Source: an uncultured Pleomorphomonas sp. (GTDB lineage: Bacteria > Pseudomonadota > Alphaproteobacteria > Rhizobiales > Pleomorphomonadaceae). From it: a stretch of 33,586 bases of DNA. Made by a program: the position numbers and the translations under genes. Position 1 is the first letter of the stretch. Each line of letters starts with the position of its first letter. The stretch covers positions 1 through 33,586 of the forward strand of contig CALMMQ010000081.1 in NCBI GenBank assembly GCA_937868725.1, in the 5' to 3' direction. Under the pieces are notes generated by a model, which did not search any database, was not told where the DNA came from, and saw only the letters and a program-made list of their open reading frames with translations. This document shows, in pieces, positions 19,956-28,422 of this stretch.

Positions 19956-20307
19956 AGGGAATCTCGATCCAGTTTGTTTCGAGCAGTGTTGCGATCGGAA
20001 GATCGGCCAGGATCTTCGCGGACTCGCGCAGCGTTTCGAGTTCGTGCGCGTCGATGTTGGAGCGTTCGTTCTTCGAGAAAACGAACAGGAATAAAGCTCT
20101 GTCGCCCTCGACATAGACGATAACGCTTCTATGGCCACCCGACTTGCCGCTGCCCGAACGGGCGATGCGTTGCTTGATCAGATGCTTGCCGAGCTGGGCG
20201 TCAACCTTGCCGGCTTCGATTTCTTCGACCGCCTTGAGAAGGACGGCATCTTCGATATCGAGTTTATCAGCTAACTTCGTGAAGGCACGTGACTTCAAAA
20301 TGATCAT
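19948..20307 (-). CDS. higB: HigB-type toxin, RelE superfamily
   Basis: This 119-residue protein matches the HigB branch of the RelE/ParE superfamily (Pfam RelE, PF06296 type). The diagnostic stretch is about 50-85: ARSGSGKSGGHRSVIVYVEG, then FLFVFSKNERSNI. HigB toxins are ribosome-dependent mRNA endonucleases; the basic residues of IKQRIARSGSGKSGGHR fit RNA contact. The toxin gene precedes the antitoxin gene, the normal higBA order. The ATG at 20307 has AGGA about 9 bases upstream. It lies in DNA noticeably AT-richer than its surroundings, consistent with acquisition by transfer. Confidence 0.88.
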   Translation of the reverse strand: MIILKSRAFTKLADKLDIEDAVLLKAVEEIEAGKVDAQLGKHLIKQRIARSGSGKSGGHRSVIVYVEGDRALFLFVFSKNERSNIDAHELETLRESAKILADLPIATLLETNWIEIPYD

Positions 20308-20540
20308 CTGTTGAAATCCTGCTAATACATTGAAACATAATAAAAATCCTTTAAAATAAACGAGATCTGGTGTTTGTTGTCGTTATCGCTTGTGCATCGC
20401 CTAATCTCCAAACGTATCGCTCGCTGAACAAGCGGTGTCACTCCAATTTAGGATACTAAATATAGCACTGCGTACCACACTTCAAGTCCCTCCTACACTC
20501 TCCTTCCCCTTCCGCCCCTCGCTGTCCTATAACGCTCGCC
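20308..20540. promoter_or_regulatory. AT-rich divergent region between higB and dnaG
   Basis: This 233-bp gap changes character midway. The half next to higB (about 20308-20370) is AT-rich and has a direct repeat TTGAAA at 20311-20316 and 20330-20335, a possible HigA operator. An inverted repeat ATTTAG-GATA-CTAAAT lies at 20446-20461. The half next to dnaG is a C/T-rich tract (20487-20528, about 5 purines in 42 bases) ending in TATAAC at 20528-20533, only 7 bases before the dnaG ATG. No gene is seen. Confidence 0.45.
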
Positions 20541-22505
20541 ATGCGCTTCGAACCCTCGCTCCTCGACCAGATCCGAGCCCGCCTGCCGATCAGCCAGGTG
20601 GTGGGGCGGCGCGTCACCTTCGACAAGCGCAAGAGCCAGCCGGCGCGCGGCGATTTCTGGGCCTGCTGCCCGTTCCACAAGGAAAAGACGTCGTCGTTCC
20701 ACTGCGACGACCGGCGCGGCATCTACCATTGCTTCGGCTGCGGGGCGACCGGCGACCACTTCAAGTTCCTGACCGAGACGGAAGGGCTGACCTTTCCCGA
20801 GGCGGTGGAACGGCTGGCCGAGGAAGCGGGCGTCAGTCTGCCCAAGGCCGACCCGCGCGAGCGCGAGCGCGAGGCGGTGCGCGTCGACCTCTACGGCGCT
20901 TCCGAGATCGCCGCCAAGTTCTTCGAAGCCCAGTTGCGCCTGCCGGTCGGCAAGGGCGCGCGCGACTACATGGTGCGGCGCGGCATCGCCGAGCGGACGT
21001 CGATCGAGTTCCGCTTCGGCTTTGCGCCCGACGAGCGCGACGCTCTCAAGCGCCACCTGATCCAGAACGGTGTCGGCGAGGAAACGGCGGTGGCGGCCGG
21101 CCTGCTGATCAAGCCCGAGGACGGCAACCGCGCCTCCTACGATCGCTTCCGCGGCCGACTGATGATCCCCATCCACGACGAGCGTGGCAAGGTGGTGGCC
21201 TTCGGCGGCCGCATCATCACCGCCGAGGGCGAGCCGAAATACCTCAACTCGCCGGAGACGCCGATCTTCCACAAGGGCCTGATGTTGTTCAACGTGCATC
21301 GGGCGCGCGAGGCGGCGCACAAGTCCGGCACGATGATCGTCACCGAAGGCTACATGGATGCCATCTCGGTGTATCAGGCCGGCATCCGCAACGTCACGGC
21401 GGCGCTCGGCACCGCCTTCACCGAGGACCACATCGCCCGGCTGTGGCGGTTCGCGGCCGAGCCGGTGATCTGCTTTGACGGCGACCGGCCGGGCATCGCC
21501 GCCGCCCACCGGGCCATCGACCGCATCCTGCCGGTGCTGAAGAGCGGCTATTCGTTCAACTTCTGCTTCCTGCCCGACGGCAAGGACCCCGACGACATCG
21601 TGCGCGGCGGCGGCGCCGATGCCTTCCTCGGCGAAGTGGCCAAGGCGCGGCCGCTGTCGGAAGTGCTGTGGGAACGCGAGGTGGCGACGGCCCGCGTCGA
21701 TACGCCCGAACGGCGGGCGGCGCTGGAAGCCCGCATCGAGGACCTGGTCCGCTCCATCAAGGACGAGCGGGTGGCGCGGCGCTATCGCCTGGCGCTGCGC
21801 GTCAACATGTCCGAGCTGTTCTGGAGCCACGACCGCAAGACGCGGGGCGGTGGCGAACGGAGCGGCGGCGCGGCGCCGCAGGCCGGGGCGCTGGCGCCGG
21901 TGCCGAAGCCGCCGAACGAGCCGGATCTGGCCACCATCGAGCGGGTGCTGCTCGGCCTGTCGGTCGAATATCCCGACCTCTACGAAGCCAACATGGATCG
22001 GCTGGCCCGGCTCGACTTCCACATGCCGAGCTTCGAGGCCTTCAAGCAGGCGCTCTACCGCATTGCCGTCGATCTCGACGCGGCGGCGGTGAGCGACTTC
22101 TATGCCGGGCTTGAGGGACACTTCTATTCCGTGCTCGACGACGTGCACGGCGACGAGGTGCGGCGGTCGGATGGCGTCACCGTCGGCCGCGGTCATCGCC
22201 TGCGCGAGCGGCTGCCGATCCTGCGTTTCCACCCGCCGGAGACCTTCGTCGAGACCTGCTTCGAACTGCTGGTGGAGCGATTGTCGCTCAGGGCACTGGC
22301 CGACGATATCGAGCGCGACATGCGGGCGGTCACGGCCGACACCGACGACAACACGGCGAGCTATCTGTTCGAGCTGTCGCGCGACCTCAACCGCCGGCGC
22401 GAGGAACTGTTGCGGCGCGAGCAGGAACTGGCCGAGGAGGCCAAGGCGATTCGCATGGCCACCACCGGTGCGGTCACCAGCCAGTCCGCCATCTGGAGCG
22501 CCTGA
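20541..22505 (+). CDS. dnaG: DNA primase
   Basis: This 654-residue primase synthesises RNA primers for replication. The N-terminal CHC2 zinc domain has C43 and H46 (CPFHKEKTSSFHC) with C64 and C67 (YHCFGCGATGDHF). The catalytic core includes KYLNSPETPIFHKGLMLFNV. The TOPRIM domain has EGYMDA (glutamate about 269) and the metal-binding acidic DGDRPG (about 313-318), then FLPDGKDPDDI. The C-terminal third, after a Gly/Ala linker near 440, is the helicase-binding region. The ATG at 20541 gives the usual N-terminus MRFEPSLLDQIRARLPISQV, but it has no ribosome-binding sequence and is preceded by a pyrimidine tract. rpoD follows on the same strand after 372 bp. Confidence 0.97.
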   Translation: MRFEPSLLDQIRARLPISQVVGRRVTFDKRKSQPARGDFWACCPFHKEKTSSFHCDDRRGIYHCFGCGATGDHFKFLTETEGLTFPEAVERLAEEAGVSLPKADPREREREAVRVDLYGASEIAAKFFEAQLRLPVGKGARDYMVRRGIAERTSIEFRFGFAPDERDALKRHLIQNGVGEETAVAAGLLIKPEDGNRASYDRFRGRLMIPIHDERGKVVAFGGRIITAEGEPKYLNSPETPIFHKGLMLFNVHRAREAAHKSGTMIVTEGYMDAISVYQAGIRNVTAALGTAFTEDHIARLWRFAAEPVICFDGDRPGIAAAHRAIDRILPVLKSGYSFNFCFLPDGKDPDDIVRGGGADAFLGEVAKARPLSEVLWEREVATARVDTPERRAALEARIEDLVRSIKDERVARRYRLALRVNMSELFWSHDRKTRGGGERSGGAAPQAGALAPVPKPPNEPDLATIERVLLGLSVEYPDLYEANMDRLARLDFHMPSFEAFKQALYRIAVDLDAAAVSDFYAGLEGHFYSVLDDVHGDEVRRSDGVTVGRGHRLRERLPILRFHPPETFVETCFELLVERLSLRALADDIERDMRAVTADTDDNTASYLFELSRDLNRRREELLRREQELAEEAKAIRMATTGAVTSQSAIWSA

Positions 22506-22536
22506 TGGGGACGGCCGCAAGATGTAGCGTCCGCGG

Positions 22537-22640
22537 TGATTCGTATTGATTCGTCCGGCCGATAGGGCAGCGGCGGCGCGCCGAGACGGACAAAAAGCGA
22601 GAATCTGTCGGTTTGATTCGCGAATCACCCTTGCGGAATC
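22537..22640. promoter_or_regulatory. Cluster of six GANTC sites upstream of rpoD
   Basis: GANTC, the CcrM methylation site of alphaproteobacteria, occurs at 22538-22542, 22548-22552, 22601-22605, 22615-22619, 22622-22626 and 22636-22640. The fourth and fifth sit in a perfect 14-bp palindrome, TGATTCGCGAATCA (22614-22627). TGATTCG is also repeated at 22537-22543 and 22547-22553. By my estimate about 0.4 site is expected by chance in 103 bp. The last site abuts a -35-like TTGCGG (22631-22636), with TAAATA 16 bases further on. Confidence 0.65.
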
Positions 22641-22728
22641 GCTCGGCACGTCTAAATACACCGTTCCGGACATTTTCGGCGGGCCGACATCGACCCGCCC
22701 CATGGCGTTTGAGCATTCCGTACCGGCG

Positions 22729-22805
22729 ACCCTGGGCCGTCGCCCAGGGTTAAGGGCGGCTTAATGCCTCGACCGTAAGTGTTGGCATCGGCCGGCTGCG
22801 ATGCC
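22729..22805 (+). other. Two strong hairpins in the rpoD leader
   Basis: ACCCTGGGC (22729-22737) pairs perfectly with GCCCAGGGT (22742-22750). GGCATCG (22784-22790) pairs with CGATGCC (22799-22805). Neither has a T-run. The first could end dnaG transcripts; both would lie in an rpoD leader starting near 22660. No protein gene is visible elsewhere in 22506-22877. Confidence 0.5.
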
Positions 22806-22877
22806 TCCTGACGGTGCGTCGACCGGTGATGGCAGTTTTGAGCCGCGGGCCTCGCCCGGTGATCGGCGGAGATGGAT

Positions 22878-24878
22878 ATGGCAACCAAGGCGACCGAAAA
22901 CGAAGAAGGTCAGGACACGAACGGCGAGGGCCCCGACAGCCCGCTGCTCGACATGTCCGATGCCGCCGTCAAGCGGATGATCAAGCTCGCCAAGAAGCGT
23001 GGCTATGTCACCTATGACGAGCTCAACGAAGTCCTGCCGTCCGACCAGAATTCGTCCGACCAGATCGAAGACATCTACGCGATGCTGTCGGACATGGGCA
23101 TCAACGTCGTCGACGCCGAGGAAGCCGACGAGGCGGCCGCCGAGGATCCGGCGGCGGCCGACGAGAGCGACGAACTGGTCGAGACGACCAGCACCGCCGT
23201 CGCCAAGACGACGACGACGCGCGAACCGACCGATCGCACCGATGACCCGGTGCGCATGTATCTGCGCGAAATGGGCTCGGTGGAGCTGCTGTCGCGCGAG
23301 GGCGAGATCGCCATCGCCAAGCGCATCGAGGCCGGCCGCGAGGCGATGATCGCCGGTCTCTGCGAAAGCCCGCTGACCTTCCAGGCCGTCATCTACTGGC
23401 GCGACGAGCTCAACGAAGGCAAGATTCTGCTGCGCGACATCATCGACCTCGAGGCCACCTATGCCGGCCCCGACGGCAAGGGTGCGCCGCTGCCGTTCGC
23501 CGAGGGCGGCGAAGAGGCCGAAGAGGGCGCCGAGCGCCCGGCGGCCGAGGGCGAAGAGGGAGCGGAGCCCGCCGAGCCGGACATGCTCGACGAGGAAGAC
23601 ATGGAGAACAACGTCTCCCTGTCGGCCATGGAAGCCGAGCTCAAGCCCAAGGTGCTCGAGACCTTCGACCGCATCGCCGAGAACTTCAAGAAGCTGCGCC
23701 GGCTGCAGGAGCAGCACGTCGAAAACCGGCTCAAGAACACCACGCTGAGCCCGTCGCAGGAACGCCGCTACAAGAAGCTCGAAGAAGAGATCCAGGAAGA
23801 CGTCAAGTCGCTGTCGCTCAACCCGGCCCGTATCGAGGCGCTGGTCGAGCAGCTCTACGACATCAACAAGAAGCTGATGGGCTACGAGGGCAAGCTCTTG
23901 CGTCTGGCCGAGAGCTTCGGCGTCGGCCGCGAGGATTTCCTCAAGCAGTATCAGGGCTCCGAGCTCGATCCCAACTGGATCCGTCGCGTCGCCTCGCTGG
24001 CCTCCAAGGGCTGGAAGGAATTCGTCGCCCGCGAGAAGGAAGGCATCCGCGAGCTGCGTCAGACCATCCAGACGCTGGCTTCCGAAACCGGCCTCGAGCC
24101 GGGCGAGTTCCGCCGCATCGTCCATCTGGTGCAGAAGGGCGAGAAGGAAGCGCGCATCGCCAAGAAGGAAATGGTCGAGGCCAACCTGCGCCTCGTCATC
24201 TCCATCGCCAAGAAGTACACCAACCGCGGCCTGCAGTTCCTCGACCTGATCCAGGAAGGCAACATCGGCCTGATGAAGGCGGTCGACAAGTTCGAGTACC
24301 GCCGCGGCTACAAGTTCTCGACCTATGCCACCTGGTGGATCCGGCAGGCGATCACCCGCTCGATCGCCGATCAGGCCCGTACCATCCGCATTCCGGTGCA
24401 CATGATCGAGACGATCAACAAGATCGTCCGCACCTCGCGCCAGATGCTGCACGAGATCGGCCGCGAGCCGACGCCGGAAGAGCTGGCCGAGAAGCTGGCC
24501 ATGCCGCTCGAGAAGGTGCGCAAGGTCCTGAAGATCGCCAAGGAGCCGATCAGCCTCGAAACGCCGATCGGCGACGAGGAAGACAGCCACCTCGGCGATT
24601 TCATCGAGGACAAGAACGCCATCCTGCCGATCGACGCGGCGATCCAGAGCAATCTGCGCGAGACGACGACGCGGGTGCTGGCCTCGCTCACCCCGCGCGA
24701 GGAACGCGTGCTGCGCATGCGCTTCGGTATCGGCATGAACACCGACCACACGCTGGAAGAAGTCGGCCAGCAGTTTTCGGTGACGCGCGAACGCATCCGT
24801 CAGATCGAGGCCAAGGCGCTGCGCAAGCTCAAACACCCGAGCCGGTCGCGCAAGCTGCGTTCGTTCCTCGACAACTGA
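22878..24878 (+). CDS. rpoD: RNA polymerase sigma factor RpoD (sigma-70)
   Basis: This 666-residue protein is the primary sigma factor. Region 1.1 is near the N-terminus ([20 protein letters not shown]). Region 1.2 is [21 protein letters not shown] long acidic non-conserved region follows (about 190-240). Region 2 is at about 437-495, with [20 protein letters not shown] and [20 protein letters not shown] for -10 recognition and melting. Region 3 follows. Region 4.2 is near 625-650 ([20 protein letters not shown]) for -35 contact, ending KLRSFLDN. The ATG at 22878 is preferred to the one at 22872, because GGAG directly abuts the latter but is six bases from the former. A strong terminator follows the stop. 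Confidence 0.98.
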   Translation: MATKATENEEGQDTNGEGPDSPLLDMSDAAVKRMIKLAKKRGYVTYDELNEVLPSDQNSSDQIEDIYAMLSDMGINVVDAEEADEAAAEDPAAADESDELVETTSTAVAKTTTTREPTDRTDDPVRMYLREMGSVELLSREGEIAIAKRIEAGREAMIAGLCESPLTFQAVIYWRDELNEGKILLRDIIDLEATYAGPDGKGAPLPFAEGGEEAEEGAERPAAEGEEGAEPAEPDMLDEEDMENNVSLSAMEAELKPKVLETFDRIAENFKKLRRLQEQHVENRLKNTTLSPSQERRYKKLEEEIQEDVKSLSLNPARIEALVEQLYDINKKLMGYEGKLLRLAESFGVGREDFLKQYQGSELDPNWIRRVASLASKGWKEFVAREKEGIRELRQTIQTLASETGLEPGEFRRIVHLVQKGEKEARIAKKEMVEANLRLVISIAKKYTNRGLQFLDLIQEGNIGLMKAVDKFEYRRGYKFSTYATWWIRQAITRSIADQARTIRIPVHMIETINKIVRTSRQMLHEIGREPTPEELAEKLAMPLEKVRKVLKIAKEPISLETPIGDEEDSHLGDFIEDKNAILPIDAAIQSNLRETTTRVLASLTPREERVLRMRFGIGMNTDHTLEEVGQQFSVTRERIRQIEAKALRKLKHPSRSRKLRSFLDN

Positions 24879-24904
24879 GCGGCGGCAACGACCACCTTTC
24901 CCGG

Positions 24905-24939
24905 ACGGGCGGCGAAACCATCGCCGCCCGTTTTCGTTT
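24905..24939 (+). terminator. rpoD terminator
   Basis: ACGGGCGGCGA (24905-24915) pairs perfectly with TCGCCGCCCGT (24921-24931) around AACCA, followed by TTTCGTTT. It begins 26 bases after the rpoD stop. Confidence 0.9.
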
Positions 24940-24993
24940 GCGGTGACGGACGGCCGGCGCTATCGGTAGAGCGCTGTGCAAAGGAGGAAGTCC

Positions 24994-25281
24994 ATGTCCT
25001 GGCTCAAGAAACTGTTTGGCTTCGGTGGTGCCGCCGAGGAGGACACGCCGGCCGGCGGGCCGACGCTCGAGTACAAGGGCTTCCTCATCCAGTCGACGCC
25101 ATTCAAGGCCGAGGGCCAGTGGCAGCTCTGCGGCGTCGTGTCGCAGACGGTGGACGGCGAACGCAAGGAGCACCGCTTCATCCGTGCCGACAAGTTCACC
25201 GACATCGAGCAGGCCCACGACATGGCCCTGCAGAAGGGCCGGCTGATCATCGACCAGCAGGCCGGTTCGCTGTTCTCCTGA
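24994..25281 (+). CDS. HlyU-family protein
   Basis: This 95-residue protein matches the HlyU family (PF10115 type) along its length: MSWLKKLFGFGG at the N-terminus, EYKGFLIQSTPFKAEGQWQL, then GERKEHRFIRADKFTDIEQA, and KGRLIIDQQAGSLF at the end. Some HlyU-type proteins are described as regulators, but in alphaproteobacteria these short ones have no established role; the name is by family only. The ATG at 24994 has an excellent AAAGGAGGA ribosome site five bases upstream; an in-frame ATG at 24976 lies before that site and is not used. It comes after the rpoD terminator, so it has its own transcript. Its stop is one base from the convergent flgL stop. Confidence 0.88.
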   Translation: MSWLKKLFGFGGAAEEDTPAGGPTLEYKGFLIQSTPFKAEGQWQLCGVVSQTVDGERKEHRFIRADKFTDIEQAHDMALQKGRLIIDQQAGSLFS

Positions 25282-25282
25282 G

Positions 25283-26182
25283 CTACTTCAGATAGTCGGC
25301 CAGCGACAGGCTGCGGATGGTGCCGATGGCCGAATAGGCGGCTTTGAGCTGCGTCTGATAGGTCGACAGACTGGAGGCGACCGCGGCGACGTCGGCGTCC
25401 GACAGGTTGGAAACGACGCTGGTGGCGAAGGTCTGGTAGTCGGCCTGATCGGTCTCGGCCGCTTGCAGCGTCGAAGCCTTGACCGACAGCGTCGCCTGGG
25501 TGGTCGTCAGGCCGTCAAGGGCGTCGGCGATCAGGTCGTTGGCTTCCGATAGCGTGTCGCTGTCGGTGGCCCCGCCCGTGAGCAGCGACAGGGCGCGAAT
25601 GGCCTGCTCGAACGGCGCGGCGTCGGCGGTGACGCCGTAGGACACTGTCTGCTCGGCCGATACCTTCACCGACAGCACGTCGTCGTTGCCCTGATAATAG
25701 CTCGTGTCGGCGCTGGTCGGCACTGTCTGGCTGGTGAGGTCGGACACATCGACCGGTGCCGTGTCGGTGGCCGAGCCCGCAAACAGGTAGCGGCCATCGT
25801 ACTTGCTGTTCATCAATGACACGATCTGGTCGAGCGTGCCCGAGGCGGTGGTGGCGAGCGTGCCGGTGCCGGTGGTCTGCTCGTCGAAGGAGATGGTGTC
25901 GGACTTGATCGAGGTGAGCAGGTCGATCATCGAGCCGACGGCGTCGTACATCTGCTCGACGCGCGAGCCGGCCGTCGCGGCGGCGCTGGCGTAGGACTTG
26001 GACAGCGATACCGACGACTGCAACGAGATGACGCGGCCGGCCGTGGTGCCGAGGCCACCGTAGTCGCTCGACTGTTTGCCGGACGCCTGCTGCATCGTCG
26101 CCTCGGATTCGCGAGCCTGTACGCGCATGGCGGCGTCGAGCAGGCGGTCCGAGGAAGCGAAGGTGGCAACGCGCATCGACAT
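25283..26182 (-). CDS. flgL: Flagellar hook-filament junction protein FlgL (HAP3)
   Basis: This 299-residue secreted protein has flagellin-type ends. The N-terminal helix region is MRVATFASSDRLLDAAMRVQ through the coiled segment MQQASGKQSSDYGGLGTTAG. The middle is Ser/Thr/Asp-rich, with MNSKYDGRYLFAGSATDTAP, a FlgL hallmark. The C-terminal heptad region is SLSTYQTQLKAAYSAIGTIR. FlgL joins the hook to the filament and is exported by the flagellar type III system. The ATG at 26182 has GGGAAA seven bases upstream. It lies 34 bases downstream of flgK on the same strand and is the last gene of the flagellar run. Confidence 0.93.
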   Translation of the reverse strand: MSMRVATFASSDRLLDAAMRVQARESEATMQQASGKQSSDYGGLGTTAGRVISLQSSVSLSKSYASAAATAGSRVEQMYDAVGSMIDLLTSIKSDTISFDEQTTGTGTLATTASGTLDQIVSLMNSKYDGRYLFAGSATDTAPVDVSDLTSQTVPTSADTSYYQGNDDVLSVKVSAEQTVSYGVTADAAPFEQAIRALSLLTGGATDSDTLSEANDLIADALDGLTTTQATLSVKASTLQAAETDQADYQTFATSVVSNLSDADVAAVASSLSTYQTQLKAAYSAIGTIRSLSLADYLK

Positions 26183-26216
26183 GGCAATTTCCCGACAGGA
26201 CCGGCCGGCGGCGCGG

Positions 26217-27938
26217 TCAGTTGACCATTTCCAGCAAGGTGTCGAACATGGCCTTGGCCGCCTGCACCACCTGGGCGGCGGCGCTGTAGAGCGTCTGGTA
26301 GTCGTTGAGCCTGGCCGTTTCCTCGTCGAGATTGACGCCCGACTGCGACGAGATGGAGTTGGCGAGCGAACTCGTCAGCGCCGTCTTGGTGGTCTGGTCG
26401 GTGGCGGCGTCGCTGGCCCGGTCGGCATAGTCGGCAACGACGGTGGCGGCGTAGTCGGCGATGGTCGAGGAACTGGCGCCGAGCCGGCCGGCGCTGGCGA
26501 AATCGGTGTCGGCGGTGAGGGCGTCCAGGAGCGCGTCGGCGATGTCCGAGCTGCCGGTCTTGAGGGCGGTGACGTCGGTCGCCGTCAGGCTGTCGGCGGT
26601 CAGGCTGTCGTCGAGCTTGGCGGTGGCGAGGCGCGATGGGTCGGCAGCGGTGTCGGCATCGACGGCGATGTCGGCGGCGCTGGTGCCGGTAAACAGGGCA
26701 TTGAGGCCGAAGTAGGCGGAAAAGCTCTGGTCGTCGTCGCCGCAGGCGCTGTCGAGCGGACCAATGGCGACGCCGAGATCGTCGTCCTCGGCGGTGATGA
26801 CCAGCTTACCGTCGTCGTCGAGACTGGCCTCAATGCCGTCGATGGCGTCGAGGCTGCTGACCACGTCGTTGACGGTGGCGCAGGCGGAGAGGTCGACGTC
26901 GGTGAAGGTCGACAGCGTGCCATCGGCGTTGACGAGGGCCACGCGCACCGAACCGGTGGCGCTGAAGGCGTCGCTGGCAGCGACGGTGTTGGCGCCGGTG
27001 AGCGAGGTGGTCGGTGGGCTGGCCGCGCCGTCGGCCAGGGCCCCGTTGACGGTGCTGGCCAGGGTGCTGGAGAGATTGTCGAGTTCGCTCCGGGCCTCAC
27101 TGAGCGTCGTGCCGCGCAGCGTCAGCAGAGCGCCGATGTCGCCGGAGGTGACGTCCGAGGTGACGTCGATGCCGCCGGCGGTAACGGTGCCGTTGCCGTA
27201 ATCGAGGCTATGGACGGCGCTGTTGACGAGCGCGGTGCCGGAGGCGGTGTAAACGTTGACGCCGCCGTCGGCCCGGCTGGTCGTGCGGATGTTCATGTAG
27301 GTCGCCACCGTCTTGAGGGCGCTGTTGCGCTGGTCCTCGAGATCGGCGGTCGACTGGCCGCGGGCGGTGGCGCTGGTGATGGCGTCGTTGAACTTGTCGA
27401 TGCTGGCCAGGGCCGTGTTGACGGTGTCGACATCGGTGGCAATGGTGCCGTCGGCCTCGCTGGCCAGGGCGGCGATGCCGGTGGCAACGGTGCGTAGGGA
27501 GCTGGCCACGTTGTCGGCGGCCTCGACGATCTGGGCCTTGGCGGTGGCGCTGTCGGGCGCGGTCGACAGGGTCGAGGCAGCGGTGGTGAGATTGGTGATG
27601 AGCGTGGCGACCGAGGTGCCGCTGTCGTCGTCGCTGCCGGTGGTCGAGCCCATCAGTGCCTGCAGGCGGTCGGTGAAGTCGGCGGTGGTGTCGGCGCTGG
27701 CCTGGTCGGAGGTGGCCGACAGGTAGGACGCGTAGAGGAAGCGGTTGACGCCGCCGGCGATGGCGGCGGCCGAGACGCCGGTGCCCTGACCGCCGGCGAC
27801 GGTCGACGTCAGGGTCACCGTCTTGGCGGTATAGCCGTCGACGTCGGCACTGGCGATGTTGGCGGAGGTGACGGACATGCCGACCTGTGCGGCCCTCAGG
27901 GCCGAGGTGGCGATCGAACTGGCGACCGACAGCACCAT
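26217..27938 (-). CDS. flgK: Flagellar hook-associated protein FlgK (HAP1)
   Basis: This protein of about 573 residues has the axial-protein N-terminus: SIATSALRAAQVGMSVTSAN, then IASADVDGYTAKTVTL, the local form of the ANDN-type motif. A D0/D1 helix region follows (LQALMGSTTGSDDDSGTSVA onward, ending LEDQRNSALKTVATYMNIRT). The middle is long and Asp/Thr/Ser-rich. The C-terminal D0 helix is SSQSGVNLDEETARLNDYQT through MFDTLLEMVN. Codons GTG, ATG, ATG are possible at 27944, 27941 and 27938; GGGAG lies seven bases before the last, which I chose. It is flanked by the flgN-like gene and flgL. Confidence 0.94.
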   Translation of the reverse strand: MVLSVASSIATSALRAAQVGMSVTSANIASADVDGYTAKTVTLTSTVAGGQGTGVSAAAIAGGVNRFLYASYLSATSDQASADTTADFTDRLQALMGSTTGSDDDSGTSVATLITNLTTAASTLSTAPDSATAKAQIVEAADNVASSLRTVATGIAALASEADGTIATDVDTVNTALASIDKFNDAITSATARGQSTADLEDQRNSALKTVATYMNIRTTSRADGGVNVYTASGTALVNSAVHSLDYGNGTVTAGGIDVTSDVTSGDIGALLTLRGTTLSEARSELDNLSSTLASTVNGALADGAASPPTTSLTGANTVAASDAFSATGSVRVALVNADGTLSTFTDVDLSACATVNDVVSSLDAIDGIEASLDDDGKLVITAEDDDLGVAIGPLDSACGDDDQSFSAYFGLNALFTGTSAADIAVDADTAADPSRLATAKLDDSLTADSLTATDVTALKTGSSDIADALLDALTADTDFASAGRLGASSSTIADYAATVVADYADRASDAATDQTTKTALTSSLANSISSQSGVNLDEETARLNDYQTLYSAAAQVVQAAKAMFDTLLEMVN

Positions 27939-27969
27939 CATCACTCTCCCGCGGGGTGGTGGCGGCGCC

Positions 27970-28422
27970 TCAGATGAGGCGGCCTGAGGTCAGCGAACCG
28001 GCTGTGGCGGCCATGTGCCCGCGTCGGCCGGCGGCGCCGTAGACCGGAATGGCGGCCGAGCGCTCCTCGCGTACCGCCTCGACGATGGCGGCGATGCGCT
28101 GGCGCGAGGCCCGCATGGCCCCGACCAGCCGGGCCGCGTTCTCCTCGGCCTTGTGGCGCACCAGATCCATGCGGGCGGCGAGGTAGTCGCGGGCACTGGC
28201 GTCAAGGCGGCCGGAAAGGTGCTCGTGTTCGTCGCGAAGCACGGTTTCGATTTCGGCGGCGAGGCGCGCCTTGGCGCCGGTGGTGGCGGCCAGCGAGGCG
28301 GGCAGGCCGGAGGCGAGCAGGCGATTCTCCTCGTCGATGGTGGCGATGAGGTCGCCGATCAGCGCGTCGATGCGCCGCAGTTCGGGAAGGCGCAACACGC
28401 TGCCATCAGTGGCGGTGGACAT
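27970..28422 (-). CDS. flgN: FlgN-like flagellar export chaperone
   Basis: This 150-residue protein is mostly helical and charged. Two long amphipathic segments are visible: about 10-75 (RIDALIGDLIATIDEENRLL onward) and 76-120 (RDYLAARMDLVRHKAEENAA onward). The end is Gly/Ala-rich. Size, helix content, the DEENRLL region and the position directly upstream of flgK fit FlgN, the export chaperone for FlgK and FlgL. Sequence identity to classical FlgN is low, so position carries much of the call. The ATG at 28422 has AGGGA about 8 bases upstream. It overlaps the preceding small gene by 17 bases. Confidence 0.75.
   Translation of the reverse strand: MSTATDGSVLRLPELRRIDALIGDLIATIDEENRLLASGLPASLAATTGAKARLAAEIETVLRDEHEHLSGRLDASARDYLAARMDLVRHKAEENAARLVGAMRASRQRIAAIVEAVREERSAAIPVYGAAGRRGHMAATAGSLTSGRLI

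Noticed and set aside
19956-20138. A longer N-terminus for the HigA antitoxin
   Set aside because: That stretch overlaps the toxin gene in another frame; the start at 19955 overlaps the toxin by 8 bp, the usual higBA arrangement.
20493-24836. Long minus-strand open frames opposite dnaG and rpoD
   Set aside because: They mirror well-defined genes and show no recognisable motif or suitable ribosome site; they are GC-bias artefacts.
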